Part shown: piece after piece, positions 45,000-56,897 of the stretch
How the letters are laid out: each line of letters starts with the position of its first letter
Position numbering within the stretch: the stretch's first letter is position 1
Assembly (NCBI RefSeq): GCF_014633365.1
Contig: NC_068352.1
Coordinates: 30,103,310-30,167,309, forward strand
Origin: Diospyros lotus
Taxonomy: Eukaryota; Streptophyta; Magnoliopsida; Ericales; Ebenaceae
Length of the DNA stretch: 64,000 bases
Reading direction: 5' to 3'
Translations under genes and position numbers: made by a program
The notes under the pieces: generated by a model
Databases searched by the model: none
The model's input: only the letters and a program-made list of their open reading frames with translations
Told to the model about the DNA's origin: nothing

Positions 45000-47043
45000 T
45001 ATTTAAATTTGTAACCTCTTTACTTTAATTAAAATTATTTTTAAAAGTATCAATTATTGTGCCTTCGTTTGTAATATCATATAAATCTTCACTATTTTGT
45101 TTTCAGGTTCTAATTCTTTATTTTTAGAATGGAAACAAAACCATAAGTCTTCGATTTTGATTCCGATTTCAATTTTTAAACCAATTTAGTTCAATTTTTA
45201 GAAGAGTAGTTCTTATTCGATCCACAATTCAAATCAAACTGAAATCAAGTCTAAATATAGATTGAGAATTGTACCGAGTAAAATAAATTTAAATTTTTTT
45301 ACTAATAAACAGAGAAAAAAACAAACCCTTATATGATGGCAAACAATTCATTTCTAGTTTGGATAAGAAGCATAAAAGAAATCCAAAAGATTATTATTAA
45401 AAAGTCTTCAATATGCCATCAATTCTCGTACCATTGAACCTTTTAAACTGTATAGTGTATGCCAAACGACCACCTTAACATTATTGATGTCATGTCACCA
45501 TGGAGGGCACCGTGTGGCGGGTACACATTTCATTCTCAGAACCAAACATTGCCCATTGGCGCGCGTGAATGAGCCCCTAATTCACGTGGATTGTGAGCCC
45601 AGCGCATTATAAAAAACAATGCCACATTTACATGAAATTTCAAAATTTACCCCAAAAAATAAAATAAATATTCATTTAAGTAAACATAAATACAGATTTT
45701 ATTATGAAATTTTGGTGCTTTGTTCAGGAAAACTTATTGATAGATGAACAGAATGGGGCTAAAGTGATAAAAATACCCTCACCTAATGAAAAATTACTCC
45801 TCCTTGTCATCCATAATCGTCTCGTCTCTCATTTCTCTCCTTTCCATGGTTCTCTCTAGGGACCGTTTTCATTTCGTCGTCTCATCTCTCACTAATCGAC
45901 TGTCACTCTCTTTTTATAATAGAAGATGCAGCAGCCAGGCGAAGATCGTGAGAGCCTGAGCAATGCGAAGCAAAGGCCACGAAAGGAAAGTCATCGTTGG
46001 AAGAGACTATGAGAAGGGGAGAAAGAGGAGTGACCATGGATGGGAAATGGGAGCAATTTTATAGTTGGCCCTATTTTGTCAACTTATTGATAAGCCTCTC
46101 GAGTAAAATAGCAAAATCCTTTTATTATTGATGAATCATAATTTAATAATTAAAAAATAAATAATAAATCCAAAGAAAGAAAATAATCAAGTATTTGAAC
46201 CAAGATTTTCTTTCTTCGAGTGGGGGTAACGAAATTTTTTGAAATTTCTTTAGAGTTTGAGATACAAAATGTTTCAAAAATGTCAAACGACACCACCATT
46301 TCGATATTTTCATGCACTAGAGAATAATAAAACTATTGTAAAAAAAAATTGTCCCAATAGTTTGTAATAATTTTCAATGTAGAAATTGTACAAATATCAA
46401 TTTTCATTTGGTACGAGTAGAGAGAAAAAACAGACTAATACAATGATTAGGAACTCGGAGCGAGTTTAAAAACTCACCCATTTAACGGTTTAGGTGTCAT
46501 ATTTTAATTAATTTAATAAATATTAAATGTTAAATTTAATTTATAAAATATTAATATTTAAGAATGAACTGAATGAATTATCCAAACTTTAGCCAAAAAG
46601 GTTGGAAGTCTCAGCCACATGCTTGTTTTTGTTGTTTGGGAAGATGGAAAAAGAGATGCTGAGTTTCTCCATCAGAGAGAGACTCCCAACACCACCACTA
46701 CATAAATAATTATGCCCACCTTTAAGGACCACAGCTTCCCATTTTGCCTCAATAAAGAAACAGCACTACATAAATCATGTCCACCTTAAGGCTTCCATGC
46801 ACGAAAACGTTTTCTACCACAAAAATGTTAAGAAATATTATAAAAAATATTTTTAAATCATTTTTATAATTTTAAAAACGTTTTAAAGTCGTTTCACAAT
46901 ATTAAAAAATATATATTTTTATTTTACTACCACATTAAAGACGAAAGACAGAAGTAATTTGTGATTGTCCAAAATTCTAGACATTTATGCACACTTACAA
47001 CTGAACTACTGGAAATTAGTGGCCTAGAATGTGGGAGGACTCG

Positions 47044-47110
47044 ATACAAGTGCATGAGACTCCCTACTTTTTGAAGGTTGAGGGAGGAGTTGTATTTGTA
47101 TTGCTTTTTT
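47044..47110 (-). mobile_element. SINE 3' fragment, Au-like
   Basis: The reverse strand carries GAGTCTCATGCACTTGTATC, resembling the 3' end of the SINE at 21040-21180 (GAGTCTCATGCACTTGAGAC). Only the tail is recognisable. Confidence 0.35.
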
Positions 47111-47739
47111 ATTTTAAAATAGGAGGGTTAGATTCTTCATGTTTGGAGTCATAAAGCAAAGTAGGAGAAGCCAAAGGGCTAAACTAGGGTTGTGCCCACT
47201 TCAGCGGGAAGGCTTGTGAAGTGGGGACCTAAGAACTCTAGGCCCTACACATTTGACATTTCTATTTTCAGAGAAAGCAGGGTTTAATTCACAATAACAC
47301 AAGCTTACATAACTAGTGATAGAAGTTGGCAACAGAGAACTAGAACCCAGAATTTGAAGGTGTTGCAAAGACTAACTAGGTGCTCTAGTTAGGTGAACTT
47401 GCAGCCATTCATTCACAGTCCAACTTGATCAACCAGAACTCTCATATAAACAAAATGTGCCATCATTTACTGTACTACAAACAACATATTAAGCCATAAT
47501 TCTATTATATGATGTCGACCACATGAATTCTGACTCGTGAAACATTTCTCTGTGAGGATTCTGTGTGTCACTTTAATAATTAGAGTCAATTCTTTGAGAC
47601 CCAAATGTATAATCTTCCATACAACATCCCAAGTCAAAAGGAAAAAGGTTTTTAAATAGAGCCATGTGAAGAAGACAAAAGAAGCATCTACAGGTAACTG
47701 TGACAAGAATCAGGTAATTTGAGATTTTTAATCCCTAGA

Positions 47740-47817
47740 TGAAAGATTTGGCAGCAATCAAACCCATGTAGTTGACCCAACCTAGAGGGATTAAAGGCTC
47801 GATTTATTGTTGTTGAT
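47740..47817 (+). mobile_element. RTE-type LINE 3' tail fragment
   Basis: The segment GTAGTTGACCCAACCTAGAG, then GGATTAAAGGCTCGATTTA and TTGTTGTTGAT, resembles the plant RTE LINE 3' end (GACCCCACCTAGTGGGATTA plus a TTG repeat tail), which is also present at 51540-51595. Confidence 0.5.
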
Positions 47818-50329
47818 ATGTCATATCACGCTTCCTTTTATATCCGGTCTTCATCTAGTCACAGTAGGGACGTCATTCCACTCTTCTCTCCCTTCTTCCT
47901 CCCTATGAGAACAGGACAGGGTCGGGGAAATGTCATGAGCAAGAAATATTTCCAAATGGGATCAAACTTCCATCACAAACATTTCTCTCGAGTAATCACA
48001 TTTTCTGACTGGATAAATTCAAATTTTCAGGGAAGACTTTCTTTTCAGCCACTCATTTTTTGTAATGATATTGATCAATGTGCTCAATCAATCTTAGGTC
48101 CTTTGCCAGACACAGTATTCAAAGAGAACCATATGTTATAGGACATTCCTAACAAAATTGCTATGCTTTGTCTCGATTCCTATCCTCAGGCCAGGGCAAT
48201 CCAGTTCTAACAATGAACCACTATAATATCTGTGCTCAGCACAAAAAAGGTAACAACTTCTTCATTTCACTATCATGTCATCGACCTTGACCAATGTCAT
48301 TACACCACTGTATCTCAAGCTGCCAGAGTAGGTTTGAAATATGACTTGCATGTGATATCATTTTTTGTAGCAAATCAGCTTCACTAAGGTTTGTCGTTAA
48401 ACAACCGTAGAACCAATAACATATTTACCCACAGGTTAGAAAGTCAGATTGCAACTCTACTTGATATCATCTATATCAATAACTTTTCAAGTGGTCAGAT
48501 TAGTAAGTGACATTAACATAAAGATGCCTGTTTCAAGCTAACTTGCATGTCAGAGATTTATGAATTAAACTCAAAAACAAGATCAAGAAGTTAATTTCAT
48601 CACTAATAAACAGCACCACAATTCATTCTGTAGCAATGATATAATTGCAAAATTTAATGAATTAAGAAATTTGAGATGCAACACGACCGTGTGTCATATA
48701 GTACTGAAAATGAGAGACAAAAAACTGGCTGTGCAATCAAATGTCGGTTTAGAAATTCATGTCATTGACTGTCTTCAGTGTCAATTCCCTCTCCTTGACT
48801 CTCGACACCTCAACGTTGAGTACTGCTAATGGATTATGCTTGATGTAGTAGTCAGAAAAGGCTGCCTAATACCATCTCATGGACTGTTGGATACATTTAT
48901 TCAACTTACGACTTGATTATAACTGGTAGTCTATTTTAACTTATAACAAAAACAACAGGACCTAAGATATCATGAAAATACAAATACATGATCAGGTTTG
49001 TCTTCAATCCCAAAATATACAAGCAAATACAAATAATGATGCAACAGACTGACCCTTATTCTCCCACTTCAGCAAGTGCAATACACTACTCCACATCATA
49101 AACTAAGATCAAATGAATACAAAACAGCATTACCAAACATTTAGAAATTAAGGATGCATTTGGATAGAGGGATTTCAAATGATGTCACTTGAAATGACAC
49201 ATATGAAAGTGTCATTTCGAATTCTTCTATTTCTTGGGTCCAAAACATAGTTACACAGAACATGGTACATTCCAATTTGTGGTATGCATTAGGGTACGAG
49301 GTATGGTGCTTAGCTAGGTACGCATTAATGGAGGGTAGGATTAGTCAATACATCAGTTTAGTTCATGGTTTGCTTGGAAAAATGTATTGGTACGCTTTTT
49401 AAAATTCAAAGGAAAAATTTTGTCATAGTCATAAGATATTGCAATGAAAATAAGGTTCAACTTAGCAAAAAGCAAGTCAGCAATAACATGAAACCATAAC
49501 ATTAGGACCAGAAACTGGAAAGGGAAAAAAAAAAAAAAACCTGAATGTTAGCATAACAAATTTAAAGCTAACAATCATCATGAAAGTTAATGATAAGGTG
49601 AACTACTTTCATCTCTCAATGATTTTTGAGTTTTAGACCTTTGAATTTGGGCTATCAAGTCACTTTAAAGTTCTATATTTGGGATTGCCATTTTTGGTGA
49701 TCCAGGTTGCATCCCTCCCTGTTCCAACATGATCAGAAACACGGTTTGTGGGGAGGTGCCTTGAATTGTGTGACTATGGTCCAACTCCAAATGCTTTCAA
49801 CAAAAATATATCCAAACCATATTTCAAATTCCAAACAATGGGGTCAAATAATTAAAGGAATTTGATGAGACTTTTACTCTATTTGGGATGTCCTCATGCT
49901 AAAATATAAGCAATCTTGAACTTTGAATTGGCCTAAAGCCCCTCTTTAGTCCTGCCTCATTGATAGTGAAGTTTCTACAAATAATCTGTATTTCCTCCTC
50001 TAGTTCTCATATGGTGTTATTTTTCACTCCAACCTCTGAAATCATGTTCAACTTGCCTTATAATTTGGCAGATTGATTGATAGGACTCCAAACTAGACTC
50101 TTTTTATATTTAACTTGCCCTATTGATTTTTATAATCAACATGCTAATATTTTTCACTCAACAAAATTCTGTCAATCAACTATTGCCTCTGGATTACCGA
50201 ACATTTTTCTTGATATATGGGTTCTCCTCTAATTTGATAACCTTCCTACCTTACAATGCTCTACAACCATATAACCTTCATCCATTAGGCTCTAAAATTA
50301 AGACCAACACTAGAGCCCTTCTCTACTAG

Positions 50330-51595
50330 GACAATTAATGGAAAGGTCAAAGATAAACAAAAAATTTATGTGTAATATTTATAATGTTGAATTATTAACT
50401 ACCATTTGATCTGAAAGGTTAATTGTTAAATAGAGGGTTAACTTTATTTTTTTATGCTATTATTTTACTCTCAACATGCCCCTTGCATGTGGCTAGGTTT
50501 CACTAATAACTAGTCCAACTATGTGCAACAATTTAAATATTGGGTTGGCAGTGAGATTTGAACTTAGAACCTTTGTCTGCTCTAATACCATGTTGAATAA
50601 TTAACCACCATTTGATCTAAAAACTTAAATTGTTAGATAGAGTATTAACTTTATTTTTTTATACTATTATTTTACTCTCAACATATAGATTTGGAAAAAG
50701 CCTATGACAAAGCACCTAGAGAAATCTTATGGGAGGTGTTGTTTAAGAAAGTATTATGGATTACTTACATACAGGTAATTGAAGGCATGCATCCTCAAGC
50801 AAAAACATATGCCAGGCTTGTAGATGAGATACTAATACTTTTCCAATTACAATTGGATCACATCAAAGATCTGCATTGAGCCATTTTCATCTTTGCTCTT
50901 GTTATGGATGAACTCACAAAATAAATCCAAGAAGAAATGTTTTGGTGTATGCTTTTGTTAGATGATATTGTCTTGATAGATGAGACAACAAAAGGCATGA
51001 AAAATAAACTTGAATTATGTAGCAAATCCAAAGGTTTTAAAGTAAGTGGGTTGAAACTAAGTAAATGGAATGTAAGTTTGGAAAAAATATAAGTACGGAT
51101 GATATTATTATGAAACCTAGAGATCAAGTTATTCCCCCCCAAAAAAAGAAGATTAATTTTGATATCTTGGGTCAATTTTTCAAAAACAATTGAGAGATCA
51201 TGAAAGATGTTACTCATAAAATAAAGGCAAAGTGGTTAAAGTAGAGAAGAGTATCCAGTATTTTATGTAATCATAAAATTACTCTAACCTTGAAAGGAAA
51301 GTTTTATTGACTATAAGCTCATCTTTGTTGTTTGGCTTAAAATGTTAAGTAGTTAGGCCAACATATATAAAATATGAGGTGCACCGAGACATCAAAATAT
51401 TTGTGAGGCAAGTGGATGAAATGACAGAAAATTTAGGAAGATCAAAAAATACTTAATGGGAAACCCTTAGATACGACATAGGATATAATGGCTTTACAAA
51501 GGATTATGGGCCTGGATAGAGCCAATTGGAAATCTAGGATTCATGCAGCCAACCCCACCTAGTGGGATTAAGGCTTGTGATTGTTATTGTTGAGT
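50330..51595 (+). mobile_element. Truncated, decayed RTE-type LINE, interrupted by a TRIM
   Basis: Translated pieces follow plant RTE reverse transcriptase: LMERSK before the TRIM, then DLEKAYDKAPREILWEVL, ALVMDELTK, MLLLDDIVLIDET (the catalytic box, which appears as A/F-DDIVL in intact copies), DVTHKIKAKW and a final NWKSRIHAANPT. The 3' end CCCCACCTAGTGGGATTAAG plus TTGTTATTGTTG is the RTE tail. It has many stops and frameshifts and is 5' truncated. Confidence 0.82.
50385..50683 (-). mobile_element. TRIM (miniature LTR retrotransposon), 299 bp, nested in the LINE
   Basis: Direct terminal repeats of 92 bp (50385-50476) and 93 bp (50591-50683) have TG...CA ends. On the minus strand the element starts TGTTGAGAGTAAAATAATAG and has a primer binding site TGGTATTAGAGC (50579-50590) next to the 5' LTR and a purine tract GCAAGGGGCA (50477-50486) next to the 3' LTR. 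Flanks TATAA and TATAG give a 4-5 bp duplication. It has no coding capacity. The LINE reading frame resumes right after it. Confidence 0.88.
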
Positions 51596-51848
51596 CCTTC
51601 CCAATAGACACCACCGACCTTTTGTATCATTCAATGACTAAAACCAAAACCAATAAAATAACAACACATAGTAATCATATTTGTTATCATTTTTCAAACC
51701 ACACCATCATTTTTCATTCAATTTTCACTCCCTAGTAATATTAAAATCCTATTAAAAAATTCACTCTCAAGCTTTCACATATGAAACTTTTGAGCATTTC
51801 TTAATCTCCAACTAGCATTTTCCTATCACTTCTTAGGATACAATTTGT

Positions 51849-52227
51849 TGTCATAACACCAAGGATATAACAGAAATTTGCAGTAGTTATTTTGATATTT
51901 TAGTTGTTATATTTTTTGTTTTACTCTGTAACAGAATTACTTACCTAGGAGAAGTAACTATATAAAACTACTAGAGCTATAAAGAAAGGATCATTGTGAA
52001 ATATATCAAAGTGAGACTTCTAATTCTCTCTCTACATTCTCTTCCTCTCAGATCTTACTACTCTTCCTCCCTCAACTTCTTTGATCTCTCTTTCCCTGTT
52101 TTGTTTGAAATTCTTCCCCAATTCTTTCTATAATTCTTCCCTAATTCTTGTTGTATTCCTCCCTCTTTCAGTCTAATTCCCCCTCAATTTCTTCCAATTT
52201 TCCTATTCAGACCCTAGGATCGTGATA
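51849..52227 (+). repeat. 5' LTR of the non-autonomous element
   Basis: About 379 bp. It contains a TATATAAAACT-like promoter box near 51958 and CT-rich tracts. Its terminal CA has decayed to TA. Confidence 0.9.
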
Positions 52228-53824
52228 AATGGTATCAGAGCCGATCAATTCTAGGCTATGATTCCAACAATTATTGCTGTAAGAATTCAGGTGAATTCAT
52301 TTTCGATGCTTTTTTTGCAAATGAATTTCCAACAGTTCTTGGTGCGACTCCAGGCAACAAAACATATTTGGGCGAGCATGGATCCACAACAATCACAACT
52401 AAGATTCTGGCGTGAAGTGGATACAAGTTTGGGGCAATTGTTGAACCACAACTGCAATAAGAGTCTAAGCGATCTTGAATTTGCAAAGAATTGAATGCAG
52501 AACCAGAGGATCGTTGATCTGCAAGTGGGCCATCAACAATTGCTTTCAGTGACGAACTCATATTAGATTGATTATCAGGTGATTTCCGAGATTTCCGACC
52601 AACTAGATCTTAGTTATTGAATCGAAAACGGGTCAAGAAGCGATCTTGATTGAAGTTCAGAATGATGATTCTCAGTTGTGAGTTCGAAAATTTCAATAGC
52701 TGATTCCAGCAAACTCTTAGCAGTTGGTTTGGATTTTTAAAGGCGAATTCTAACGATTGATTCTTGGCTACTAATTTCCGACACTTCTCGATTGTACAGT
52801 TCTTGGAAACTGCTCAAGAGGCGATTGACAGATTGCTATTTTAGAGGCGAATTTTCAAGGATTGGAATTGTGGAGATGGAGAACGGATTCTAGGAGAAAG
52901 TCGCTAATCTCAATCAAAAATTAGACGACTTAATGATTCTAATTTCATAGAGATTCTGGATTAGTTTACCAGAGAAATTTTTTTTCAAGATCCACTGCAA
53001 AATCGATTCCAGCAGGAGCTGGAATCCTACCAAAGACCTCTGATATGCAAGAAGCTAATAACTCAACTAAATTGGATCAGGAATTTCTGACTGAAGGATC
53101 ATTTATTGGTGGGGAAGGTGGTGTCGAATTACTTCCTCAGATTTCTACCTTACCAGAAACTGAGGAACAATTTGAATTGAAAAACATTATTGATTCATTA
53201 GATAACTTGACTATAAATCTTGCCGAAGATGAAAGTCAAGAAGGAGATCATGTTCCGGCCATTGAGGAACCTGAGGAACATTCTCATCTCTTCCTATGCA
53301 ATCAGGATGTTAGGACAGGATTGGCAGTTGCAAGTGCGACACCATTGGAGGAGAAATAGGAAGTAAAACATGCTTTTAAAGCATTGCTAGAGTCTGTAAA
53401 TGTTGAGGAGGATGAACAATTCAAGGCGATAGATCTATTCAAAAGTTACTTGGTGGATCTTTAGAAAAATGAGAAGGAAAAAGTTACGGAGGAACAGAGA
53501 AAACAATTGAAGCGAGTCTACGCTTCTCAATTATTGCATCTATAGGATATTGCAAATATCGTGGTAGTTGAACTGGTCTTAGCAGAGGTCAAGGAAATTT
53601 CTAGAACTAACAAATCAATGGGAGAAGAGAGCCTTGGCATGGAGATTTTAGAGGTCTACATTTTATGCTTGCAGGAAAAGGAAAAGCAAAAGAAAAAGAA
53701 TGTAAGAGAAAAGAGGAAAAGCCTTAAGAGGAGAACGAAAGAAAGAAGGACAAAACAACAAGTGAAAGCTAGGATTGGATAACAAACAAGGCAAGTCACT
53801 GTGAGTTATTGGGGTCAGGGGAAT

Positions 53825-54207
53825 TGTCATGACCCCAAGGATATAATAGTAATTAGCAGTAGTTATTTTAGTTGTTGTATTTTCTATTTTACTCTGTAAC
53901 AGAATTACTTACCTAAGAGAAGTAGTTATATAAAGCTACTAGAGCTGTAACGAAAGGATCATTGTGAAATATATCAAAGTGAGACTTCTAATTCTCTCCT
54001 TACATTCTCTTCCTCTCGGATTTTACTCCTCTTCCTCCCTCAACTTCTCTGATTTCTCTCTTTCTTTGTTCTATCTGAAATTCTTCCCCAATTCTTTCTA
54101 TAATTCTTCCCAATTCTTGTTGTATTTCCCCCCCTTTCAGTCTAATTCCTTCTCAATTTCTTCCAATTTTCCTATTCAAACCCTAGGCAAACCCTAGGAT
54201 TGTGACA
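53825..54207 (+). repeat. 3' LTR of the non-autonomous element
   Basis: About 383 bp. It differs from the 5' LTR by numerous substitutions and small indels, including a duplicated AAACCCTAGG stretch near the end. Confidence 0.9.
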
Positions 54208-54389
54208 TTTGTATGCCTCCATTCTGGAACCATTATTATCTCTATATTGGCTATATTATGTTTTCTCCAAGTTTAGGAAAACAACTTAATCTTTCTTTGT
54301 TTTCAGAAACCTGATTTCTATCAATTTATCACAAGATTTAAGTTTGATATCATTATGCATTTTTCAACTTTTACACATCCTTCAGGTGA

Positions 54390-54563
54390 CCCTAGGCTGC
54401 AACAATAAGGATCTCCTTTGTGACTAGAAGGTCATTGGTTCAAGACTTCCAAGTTGTGGAACAACCTCTTTGCTGAAAAGCAAGGAGAAGGCTGCATACA
54501 AATATGATCCTCTCCCAAGCCTCGCAAAACAGGAAGCCTAATAATTAGGGACACCCTTTTTTT
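54390..54563 (+). mobile_element. Au-like SINE
   Basis: Head with AAGGTCATTGGTTCAAGACT (B-box-like GGTTCAAGACT), body AACAACCTCTTTGCTGAAAA, GGAGAAGGCTGCATACAAAT and CCTCTCCCAAGCCTCGCAAA, tail GGGACACCC plus a T run. The order matches plant Au SINEs derived from tRNA. It was not scored as a tRNA because no cloverleaf fits. Confidence 0.68.
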
Positions 54564-55056
54564 AACACCTCTATTTCTATTTACCACAATAAAAGGTAAC
54601 CTTGTCACTCATCTAATATCTCTTAAAGAGAAATCTTATAACTTCATTAAAACATGTGCCCCTTCATCTCCTCCGTGAGAAAGCACTATCGTTGTCTTTT
54701 CCATATGGAAAAAGAGGAGGGAAAACAAAAAAGCTAATGATAAACATCAGAAACTACATCAAAATTAATAATTGAAGCTCGAAATTTTCCTCAATCAAGA
54801 TTGAGTACCTTGACCAAGTTTTAGTAATACAAATATGAAATGTAGCAGAAATTGTGAGCACAAATGCTGATTGCCAATAAACTAGGGGATCATTATAATT
54901 TCATTCCAGAAACCTAATGAATACAATATGACAGAAATCTAACATGATACAAACTTCTGAAAAACTACTTGATCTTTTTCTTAATAGCTGAACACAAAAA
55001 CTTTATACCTTTCCAGGTAGGATACTGACAATCCAGAAATGGAAATATCCAACTCT

Positions 55057-56352
55057 TCAGGACTGAGATGCTTTGCCGGCAAAGTGATACATTTTTGCAA
55101 ATTTCAAACACAGTTCACGGTCCCTGGTATCTCCCCAGCCTCCCCAACCCCTGAACCCAGCTTGATATCCAGCCTGATGCTCATAAACATGCACCCTCCA
55201 TTTTGGATTGATATTGCCAGCTTTATCAACCTCTTCTATGGGGATATTCAACACACCATTGTCAATGCAAGAAAACGTCTCCCCCTGGCCCTGATGCAAA
55301 CCGCATTTCCCAAAGTGAATTGCACTTGTCCTAGGACCTCGTAATGTGTAAACAGGGCCACCAAATGAAGGAAAAACAGTTGCCCACATTGTTATGTCCC
55401 AGTTGTAATCATCAAAAAAACAAAATTCTCCTGCCTTCCTATGTATCTTCTTCCAAACAGTGCGATTATATGCATAACCCACATTACCCATTCTCTCTGC
55501 AATCAAACTCTCCCATCCTTCTCCCCTTGATTTCACATCAGATGGAGCCAGATTTGCAGCGTAACAATTAGGACACTTTTTAGGCTTCAGTGCTATGAGC
55601 ATCTGTAAATTACGATAAGCATTTGGAAAGATATAGTGGTCCTCCTCTATGAAAAGAATATGACCCAAGTGCTGACGAGTCTCCTTCAATCCATCCCACA
55701 CAGTGTTCATCATCCACCACCAATGATGCTTCAACGACACAATCTTTGGGGACCGATGGTTCCCATATTGATCTGGACTGCCTTCACAATGTTTCTTAGC
55801 TGGATCATCCTTGCCCGTACAGTCTGCTCGCGACACACCGGGAAAGCTACTATTAAATACATGGGGTGAATAAGGGGCAAATATTTGTTTCACTTGACAG
55901 AACCTAATACCTTCCACTATCTTGTTCATCTCTTCATAGTATCCATCATGACTAACTATCAATAGAGTTTCACCAATCCCAACTACACGAGAGAGACTAT
56001 CAACAGCTACACGCAGATACTGGGGGCGATTGTGAACATATAGAACAATTATTATACCATCCTTAGCTAGCTTCGGGAACAAATCCAAGTTTCTCGGGGG
56101 CAATTCATTTCGCTGTTCCAATAGGACGGACAAGCGACTTTGTTTGGAGAGGTTAAGTGATTTAGCCAGTAGGGAGACATTAGCAGCCAAATCCAAATCC
56201 AATTTTTGATCAATCTCAATGGGATTTGGAGAAATTGAATTCGTATGAAGGAGACAAAGCAGCATACCAGCACCCAACAAAGTAATCACAACCACAGACA
56301 AGAGGCGGCGAAAGGCCGCATCTTTGATCCGAGGTTTCTTGGGCAAAGCCAT
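55057..56352 (-). CDS. GNTII: Alpha-1,6-mannosyl-glycoprotein 2-beta-N-acetylglucosaminyltransferase (GnTII)
   Basis: Golgi type II membrane glycosyltransferase (MGAT2, GT16 family) that adds GlcNAc to the alpha-1,6 mannose arm when complex N-glycans are made. Single exon, 431 residues, close to the Arabidopsis protein (about 430). Seen: a short basic cytosolic tail, one transmembrane anchor (about 17-36), a stem, then a catalytic domain with IIIVLYVHNRPQYLRVAVDS (99-118), LLIVSHDGYY (130-139), the KIVSLKHHWWWMMN motif and the acidic metal-binding site FIEEDHYIF (EED at 236-238), and conserved C-terminal cysteines. ATG at 56352 is the first in frame and gives the expected Golgi anchor. No damage is seen. 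It is head-to-head with the plastid gene starting at 57424, with about 1.07 kb between starts. Confidence 0.95.
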   Translation of the reverse strand: MALPKKPRIKDAAFRRLLSVVVITLLGAGMLLCLLHTNSISPNPIEIDQKLDLDLAANVSLLAKSLNLSKQSRLSVLLEQRNELPPRNLDLFPKLAKDGIIIVLYVHNRPQYLRVAVDSLSRVVGIGETLLIVSHDGYYEEMNKIVEGIRFCQVKQIFAPYSPHVFNSSFPGVSRADCTGKDDPAKKHCEGSPDQYGNHRSPKIVSLKHHWWWMMNTVWDGLKETRQHLGHILFIEEDHYIFPNAYRNLQMLIALKPKKCPNCYAANLAPSDVKSRGEGWESLIAERMGNVGYAYNRTVWKKIHRKAGEFCFFDDYNWDITMWATVFPSFGGPVYTLRGPRTSAIHFGKCGLHQGQGETFSCIDNGVLNIPIEEVDKAGNINPKWRVHVYEHQAGYQAGFRGWGGWGDTRDRELCLKFAKMYHFAGKASQS

Positions 56353-56861
56353 AAATGAACAGCCCAGAAAAAGGCTTCAAAAACGTTCAATTTCGTTATC
56401 CACGATTCATTCAAACTAAAAGAGCTAAACCAGGAAACTAACAGTAAACATCAAAAACTACAGCAAATTGAGACTCTACATAGACGGGAATTAGTAACCA
56501 AAACCTCCAACATTTTCTCCAGAGTTTGAACGGAGAATCAAACCTCAACTCAATCAGCAAAACATTAGGGTTTTTACCCGCACAGCATCTTGGAGGATTT
56601 GGAAGCAAATCCAACAAGGATCAAAGCAAATGCCCAAATGGGTAGTGACCAGTCATCTGAATGGAAAGTGGAAAAGTCGAAGAGTCAACAGTTAAAGGAG
56701 AAAAGCAAGGCCGTAAGGGAAGGGGAGTTTCAAAGGTCTAGGCGTTTAGCTTTTGTGTGAGTAAATGCTGCAGAAGTGGGCTCATTGGTTTACCAGTCGT
56801 GGGTTTCGTCGGAGGAGTAATCAAAACGCGTAAACTTCAAGATACGGCCTCCCTCCGTCAA

Positions 56862-56864
<3 letters not shown>

Positions 56865-56895
<31 letters not shown>
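56865..56895. repeat. (GA)n microsatellite between divergent genes
   Basis: About 15 uninterrupted GA units about 510 bp upstream of the GnTII start codon, in the shared upstream region with the gene at 57424. Confidence 0.95.

Positions 56896-56897
<2 letters not shown>

Larger units (their letters stand above)
45000..50329. other. Gene-free spacer with transposon debris
   Basis: About 5.3 kb in which I can support no host gene. ORFs at 47467-47706 (-) and 47818-48141 (+) have no recognisable domain. It includes a degraded SINE piece near 47044-47110 and an RTE LINE 3' tail near 47740-47817. Confidence 0.5.
51849..54207 (+). mobile_element. Non-autonomous LTR retrotransposon (2359 bp)
   Basis: Target-site duplication TTTGT (51844-51848 and 54208-54212). 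LTRs at 51849-52227 and 53825-54207 start TGTCAT and end GTGA(C/T)A. The PBS TGGTATCAGAGCC begins at 52230 and a purine tract GGGGTCAGGGG lies before 53825. The 1.6-kb interior has only short broken ORFs (53045-53359 acidic, 53561-53782 Lys/Arg-rich) and no protease, RT or integrase motif, so it must have moved with enzymes from another element. Confidence 0.92.

Noticed and set aside
47818..48141. 107-codon plus ORF
   Set aside because: It starts at the end of an RTE LINE tail and shows no known domain or splice partner.
49150..49250. MITE-like start GGATGCATTTGGATAGAGGG
   Set aside because: It resembles the ends of some MITEs, but no matching inverted end or duplication was found nearby.
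54390..54563. Possible tRNA gene (B-box-like GGTTCAAGACT)
   Set aside because: No acceptor stem or anticodon arm fits; the downstream body and T-rich tail identify a SINE.
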